A DNA stretch of 25,915 bases from UBA1195 sp045598025 (GTDB lineage Bacteria > Bacteroidota > Bacteroidia > Bacteroidales > WCHB1-69), in the NCBI GenBank assembly GCA_045598025.1, contig JAZLLH010000064.1, positions 1 through 25,915 on the forward strand. The letters are read 5' to 3'. Both the position numbers and the translations under genes were made by a program. Under the pieces are notes generated by a model. That model saw only the letters and a list, made by a program, of their open reading frames with translations. It ran no database searches and was not told the origin of the DNA. Positions 22,403 through 25,915 of this stretch are shown in pieces; the first letter of the stretch is position 1, and every line of letters begins with the position of its first letter.

Positions 22403-24766
22403 TTGAACCAGTTATTAGAAGGATTGAACGAAGCACAGGCCAAGGCCGTGCAACAAATAGACGGACCCATGATGGTCATAGCCGGAGCCGGTTCCGGAAA
22501 AACAAGAGTGCTCTGCCATCGGATTGCCTACATGATAGCACAGGGAATAGACCCTTTTCACATTCTGGCCCTGACATTTACCAACAAGGCTGCAGAAGAA
22601 ATGCGCAGCCGAATCACCCAATTACTGGGAGACAGCAACGGACGCAATGTATGGATGGGTACCTTCCACTCCATTTTCAGCAAAATTCTGCATATTGAAT
22701 CCCAGTACATCGGTTTTTCTCCGCGATTCACCATATACGATACGGACGATGCCAAAAGCCTGATCAAAAGCATACTGAAAAGCATGAATCTGGATGATAA
22801 AGAGTATCGTCCAAACACGGTACTGAACGTGATTTCCAATGCCAAATCCAACCTGATTTCCAGTCAGGAGTATGCCCAAAACACGATGATTCAGAAGGAA
22901 AACCGCGATAAAAAAATCCCTGCGATGGCGGAAATATACCTTCAGTACGACCAGCGCATGCACCGCGCCGATGCTATGGATTTTGACGATCTTCTGTTCT
23001 ATATGTACATACTGCTTCGGGACTTTCCGGAGTTGTTGTACAAATACCAGCACAAGTTCCAATACATCCTCGTGGATGAGTATCAGGACACCAACTATGT
23101 GCAATACCAGATTGTCCGCAAATTGGCTGCTCTGACAGAAAACATCTGCGTAGTGGGTGACGATGCACAGAGCATATACGCCTTCCGGGGAGCCAACATT
23201 CAGAATATATTGGATTTCAAAGAAGATTATCCGGACTACAAACTGTTCAAACTGGAACAGAATTACCGTTCCACAAAAAACATCCTGGCCGCGGCAAACA
23301 ATGTGATTGGCCACAACAGCAAGCAGATTCCGAAAACCATCTGGACCTCCAATGTGGAAGGCGAAAAAATACGGATTTTCGAAACGGATGACGATCAGGC
23401 CGAAGCCAAGGCTGTTACAGAGGAAATCCTCCGGCAGAAACAGGAAAAAGGAATGCAAAACAGCGATTTTACCATTCTGTACCGCACCAATGCACAATCC
23501 CGTCCCTACGAAGAGATATTCCGCCGCAAAGGACTTCCCTACCGCATTTATGGTGGAATATCCTTTTATAAACGTAAGGAAATCAAGGATATTCTGGCGT
23601 ATTACCGTTTGACGGTCAACCCGAATGACGATGAAGCATTTCGGCGGGTGATCAATTATCCGCAGCGTGGCATCGGAGCGACCAGTGTAGAAAAAATCAT
23701 CGCAGCGGCAACCACCGGAAACGTTTCTCTCTGGGAATGCATGACCCATCCAACGGAATACGGACTGAACCTCGGCACAGCCATTTCCAAGAAACTGGAT
23801 GAATTTGAACAGAAAATACGCTCCTATCAGGGCATGCTTCCGAATACAGATGCTTTCACCTTGGGCAAATTCATCGCCGATTCCTCTGGCGTCACGGCCG
23901 ATTTGAAGAGCATGGAAGACGAACCCGAACGATACGAGAACTTGGACGAACTCTTCAATGCCATGAAAAGTTTCGTGGAAAAGGAACCCGAAAACGCCAT
24001 TGATATGGAAACAGGAGAAGATCTGAGTGAAGTATTTCCTTCCCTGGATATCTTCCTGAATCAGGTCTCCCTGCTGACTACAGGCGATGAGGACGAAAAG
24101 GATGACGGAGACAGAATCAAGCTCATGACCATACATGCAGCCAAAGGTCTGGAATTTCCACAGGTTTTCGTCATCGGGATGGAAGAAACCATCTTTCCCT
24201 CCTATATGATTTCCTCCCTGACGGAACTGGAGGAAGAACGCCGACTGTTCTACGTGGCCATCACACGTGCCAAACAATACCTGAGTCTTTCGTTCTGCCA
24301 CTCCCGTTTCATGTTCGGAAACACCAACTACAACGAACCCAGCCGTTTTCTGAAAGAGATTGACAGCCAGTACATCCAATTGATGCATGTAGAATCAGAC
24401 AGCCGGTCGCGTACTGTCAGCCGCATGCAGGGTGCTTTCAGTCAACGTCCGCAACCGGTCCGACCGCGCCCCGTAACGGGAAGGACTGACAAAAATCAGA
24501 AAATATGGGAACAGAAAATCAGCATTCCCCGTGCACCGGAACAGACAGCGGTCCCGGACGCCAACATATGTTTGGGTGAAGACATCACCTCCGCTCAACA
24601 GATGCAAGCGGGAATGAGAGTTTTTCACGATAAATTCGGACTGGGCGTGGTGGAAGATGTTCAGGAACAGGGCAACGAAAGCAAAGCCATCATTTCATTC
24701 GAAAAATTCGGACGAAAAACCATGTTGCTGCGTTTTGCCAAATTGAAGAAAATACAGGGAAAATAA
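22403..24766 (+). CDS. uvrD: UvrD/PcrA-family superfamily 1 DNA helicase, TTG start
   Basis: 3'-5' DNA helicase for nucleotide excision and mismatch repair or replication-fork maintenance. Motifs in order are Walker A GAGSGKT (28-34), GTFHSIF, Walker B DEYQDTN (from residue 225), GDDAQSIYAFRGA, LEQNYRST, TIHAAKGLEFPQVF and RRLFYVAITRAK. A C-terminal linker leads to a basic tail with a Tudor-like fold (MRVFHDKFGLGVVEDV) typical of PcrA/UvrD. The reading frame starts with TTG at 22403: the residues (LEGLNEAQAKAV) match the family N-terminus and the next in-frame ATG would remove the Q-motif region. At 787 residues it is of normal length. PcrA versus UvrD cannot be separated. It ends just before a strong terminator. 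Confidence 0.95.
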   Translation: MNQLLEGLNEAQAKAVQQIDGPMMVIAGAGSGKTRVLCHRIAYMIAQGIDPFHILALTFTNKAAEEMRSRITQLLGDSNGRNVWMGTFHSIFSKILHIESQYIGFSPRFTIYDTDDAKSLIKSILKSMNLDDKEYRPNTVLNVISNAKSNLISSQEYAQNTMIQKENRDKKIPAMAEIYLQYDQRMHRADAMDFDDLLFYMYILLRDFPELLYKYQHKFQYILVDEYQDTNYVQYQIVRKLAALTENICVVGDDAQSIYAFRGANIQNILDFKEDYPDYKLFKLEQNYRSTKNILAAANNVIGHNSKQIPKTIWTSNVEGEKIRIFETDDDQAEAKAVTEEILRQKQEKGMQNSDFTILYRTNAQSRPYEEIFRRKGLPYRIYGGISFYKRKEIKDILAYYRLTVNPNDDEAFRRVINYPQRGIGATSVEKIIAAATTGNVSLWECMTHPTEYGLNLGTAISKKLDEFEQKIRSYQGMLPNTDAFTLGKFIADSSGVTADLKSMEDEPERYENLDELFNAMKSFVEKEPENAIDMETGEDLSEVFPSLDIFLNQVSLLTTGDEDEKDDGDRIKLMTIHAAKGLEFPQVFVIGMEETIFPSYMISSLTELEEERRLFYVAITRAKQYLSLSFCHSRFMFGNTNYNEPSRFLKEIDSQYIQLMHVESDSRSRTVSRMQGAFSQRPQPVRPRPVTGRTDKNQKIWEQKISIPRAPEQTAVPDANICLGEDITSAQQMQAGMRVFHDKFGLGVVEDVQEQGNESKAIISFEKFGRKTMLLRFAKLKKIQGK

Positions 24767-24791
24767 GCGGAATCCTATTGGCTTGAAAAGT

Positions 24792-24828
24792 AAAAGCGTG
24801 GTATACCGGATGGACGTACCACGCTTTT
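24792..24828. terminator. Bidirectional rho-independent terminator
   Basis: aaaagcgtggta (24792-24803) is perfectly complementary to taccacgctttt (24817-24828), a 12-base stem around a 13-base loop. The A-run on the left and T-run on the right allow termination of both the helicase operon (plus) and the rubrerythrin gene (minus), which converge here. It begins 26 bases after the helicase stop. Confidence 0.85.
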
Positions 24829-24875
24829 TCAGAATGCCGCAAACTGAATTCACATCATTCAGATGCGGATGTTTT

Positions 24876-25418
24876 TTAAAAATTATCTACATGAATTTCA
24901 AAGTAGGACTGCGGGTGGAGGCAGGCAGGACACGTCTGCGGTGCTTTGGTTCCCACGACGATATGTCCGCAATTGCGGCATTCCCAGACCTTTACTTCAC
25001 TCTTTTCAAAGACCTGTGCATTTTCCAGATTCTGCAGGAGCGCACGGTATCGTTCCTCGTGACGTTTTTCGATGGCGGCTACCAAACGGAATTTGGCGGC
25101 AAGTGCTTTGAAACCCTCTTCCTCGGCTGTCTTTGCAAAACCTTCGTACATGTCGGTCCACTCATAGTTTTCGCCTTCGGCCGCAGCTAAAAGATTCTCG
25201 GCCGTCGTCCCGACACCGTCATGGAGTTCCTTGTACCACAACTTGGCATGTTCTTTTTCATTTTCAGCGGTCTGAAGGAAAATAGCCGCCATCTGTTCAA
25301 AACCTTCTTTTTTTGCTACGGAAGAAAAATAAGTGTATTTGTTGCGAGCTTGAGATTCACCGGCGAAAGCGGCTTCCAGATTTTTCTCCGTTTGTGTTCC
25401 TGCGTACTTGTTTGCCAT
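24876..25418 (-). CDS. rbr: Rubrerythrin
   Basis: Non-heme diiron peroxidase that reduces hydrogen peroxide in anaerobes, taking electrons through its rubredoxin domain. The N-terminal four-helix bundle has the iron ligands of the family (E21, E54 with H57 in ENEKEH, and E117 with H120 in EKRHEERY). The C-terminal rubredoxin-type [Fe(SCys)4] site has C147, C150, C163 and C166 (WECRNCGH and CPAC). At 180 residues it is complete. It is monocistronic, with its own -7 element at 25491 and the terminator at 24792-24828 after it. Confidence 0.97.
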   Translation of the reverse strand: MANKYAGTQTEKNLEAAFAGESQARNKYTYFSSVAKKEGFEQMAAIFLQTAENEKEHAKLWYKELHDGVGTTAENLLAAAEGENYEWTDMYEGFAKTAEEEGFKALAAKFRLVAAIEKRHEERYRALLQNLENAQVFEKSEVKVWECRNCGHIVVGTKAPQTCPACLHPQSYFEIHVDNF

Positions 25419-25490
25419 AGTAATATTGTTTTAATTTGTAATACTGCATCGGACCGCGAATACTACTGTCCGACTCACGATTTTGGTCCG

Positions 25491-25498
25491 CAAAGGTA
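25491..25498 (-). promoter_or_regulatory. -7 element for rubrerythrin
   Basis: On the minus strand TACCTTTG matches TAnnTTTG about 73 bases before the ATG at 25418. The predicted leader carries a 6-base inverted repeat (cggacc at 25450-25455 and ggtccg at 25485-25490). A TTTTC-type -33 lies near 25516-25520 and is weak. Confidence 0.55.
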
Positions 25499-25593
25499 GT
25501 AAAAAAAACACATGCAGAAAACAGATTTCTGATTTTTTTTTTCAAAGGAAAAACATTTTTTCAGCCACCTGCTTTTACAAGGTCGGAATGATG

Positions 25594-25601
25594 TATCTTT
25601 G
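25594..25601 (+). promoter_or_regulatory. Bacteroides-type -7 element upstream of a short frame
   Basis: TATCTTTG matches TAnnTTTG and is followed after about 73 bases by an A-rich leader and an ATG at 25675, the layout of a genuine Bacteroidota gene start. A TTTT at 25573-25576, 17 bases upstream, is a poor -33 match. Confidence 0.5.
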
Positions 25602-25674
25602 CATTCGGGTTCTTTCCCCCTATTTTGAGCTTTTCAGCGTTGAATTTCAGAAAGTAATAAATTAAAAAAAAATT

Positions 25675-25743
25675 ATGTTCACCATTTCAGGAAAATACGA
25701 AGAAAACCTTCGCAACAAGATGATCAACAAATGCATGCCTTAG
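25675..25743 (+). pseudogene. Start of a gene that stops after 22 codons (possibly interrupted)
   Basis: An ATG at 25675, preceded by an A-rich leader and a good -7 element, opens a 22-codon frame (MFTISGKYEE to NKCMP) with gene-like composition that ends at a TAG at 25741. The other two forward frames are also stopped within about 15 bases after this point. On the minus strand a 57-codon frame runs from the window edge to a stop at 25740-25742, exactly at the same place. This looks like a gene interrupted near 25740 by inserted DNA, or a short leader peptide. I cannot identify the parent gene or the element. Confidence 0.35.
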
Positions 25744-25915
25744 AGGGCGTATAAGGGAATGTTAATCAGTTGAAATTGTTCGGTATAGGGTTTAATGGAG
25801 TAACGTTCAGCGCGGAGAGTTCTTTGTATACAGTACGTTCCATTTGTGTATGTCAAATGGGATGGATTTGTGCTGTGAATGTTGAAGTTCGAATGCCAAG
25901 TCCGCCCGAACACAA
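25744..25915. other. Unassigned DNA at the window end, possibly part of an inserted element
   Basis: About 170 bases with no recognisable gene. They contain a small perfect hairpin (ccatttg at about 25838-25844 and caaatgg at about 25852-25858) and a gttcg/cgaac pair near 25888-25912. Open but unconvincing frames exist on both strands. It could be the end of a mobile element, a structured RNA or the tail of a minus-strand gene that continues outside the window. Confidence 0.3.

Noticed and set aside
22622..24388. 588-codon minus-strand frame opposite the helicase gene
   Set aside because: All helicase motifs are on the plus strand. The minus frame has no recognisable domain and arises from codon composition.
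25741..25915. tmRNA or group II intron at the window end
   Set aside because: There is no tmRNA tag frame or tRNA-like end, and no convincing GUGYG intron start or domain V. A short resemblance (aatgttaatcag) to intron domain I sequence lies too close to the supposed boundary to fit.
1..25915. Sigma-54 (-24/-12) promoters
   Set aside because: No site with a good GGCAC and TTGC pair at the right spacing was found upstream of a gene by eye. A matrix scan would be needed to exclude weak sites.

Overview
The window looks like chromosomal DNA from a member of the Bacteroidales (phylum Bacteroidota). The reasons are several promoter -7 elements of the Bacteroides type (TAnnTTTG), A-rich leaders without clear Shine-Dalgarno sequences, an NFPY-type RsmA, a Bacteroidota-style CotH lipoprotein, and a core gene neighbourhood (lptE, secG, tsaD, recJ, rpoN) of a kind I associate with that group. 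The genus cannot be fixed from the sequence. I see no tRNA, rRNA, CRISPR array or complete insertion sequence.

Layout. (1) 1-3115, minus strand: dsrC, dsrM, dsrK and a glycosyltransferase cut by the window start. This is a compact DsrC/DsrMK thiol-disulfide redox module with no sulfite reductase in view. (2) 3298-6301, plus strand: a CotH-kinase lipoprotein, the [FeFe]-hydrogenase maturase hydE and the 16S rRNA dimethyltransferase rsmA, joined by overlapping ends. (3) 14329-6354, minus strand: an eight-gene run with gaps of 30 bases or less. It encodes an acidic unknown protein, a sigma-54 activator without a sensor domain, LptE, a TPR-like protein, SecG, TsaD, an LTA-synthase-like membrane sulfatase and ThpR. 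(4) 14505-18664, plus strand: recJ, an exported VWA protein and an unrecognised protein carrying a perfect beta-clamp-type pentapeptide. (5) 19329-18643, minus strand: an XRE-family regulator with a long Pro-Ala repeat, preceded by about 660 bases of very AT-rich DNA with nested inverted repeats. (6) 19989-24766, plus strand: a BadF/NagK-like sugar-kinase-fold protein, rpoN and a UvrD/PcrA helicase with a TTG start, closed by a bidirectional terminator. (7) 25418-24876, minus strand: rubrerythrin. (8) 25560-25915: a promoter and the start of a reading frame that stops after 22 codons, then DNA I could not assign.

How the parts fit. Regions 1, 2 and 7 point to an anaerobe: a DsrC/DsrMK relay that would link menaquinol to protein persulfides or disulfides, hydrogenase maturation, and peroxide detoxification by rubrerythrin. 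Region 3 groups envelope functions (LptE, SecG, membrane sulfatase) with translation fidelity (TsaD) and a sigma-54 activator, while sigma-54 itself is encoded in region 6. The most notable item is the DsrC-DsrMK set in a Bacteroidales-like genome. Next are the recJ-VWA-unknown operon and the hairpin-rich spacer in front of the XRE gene.
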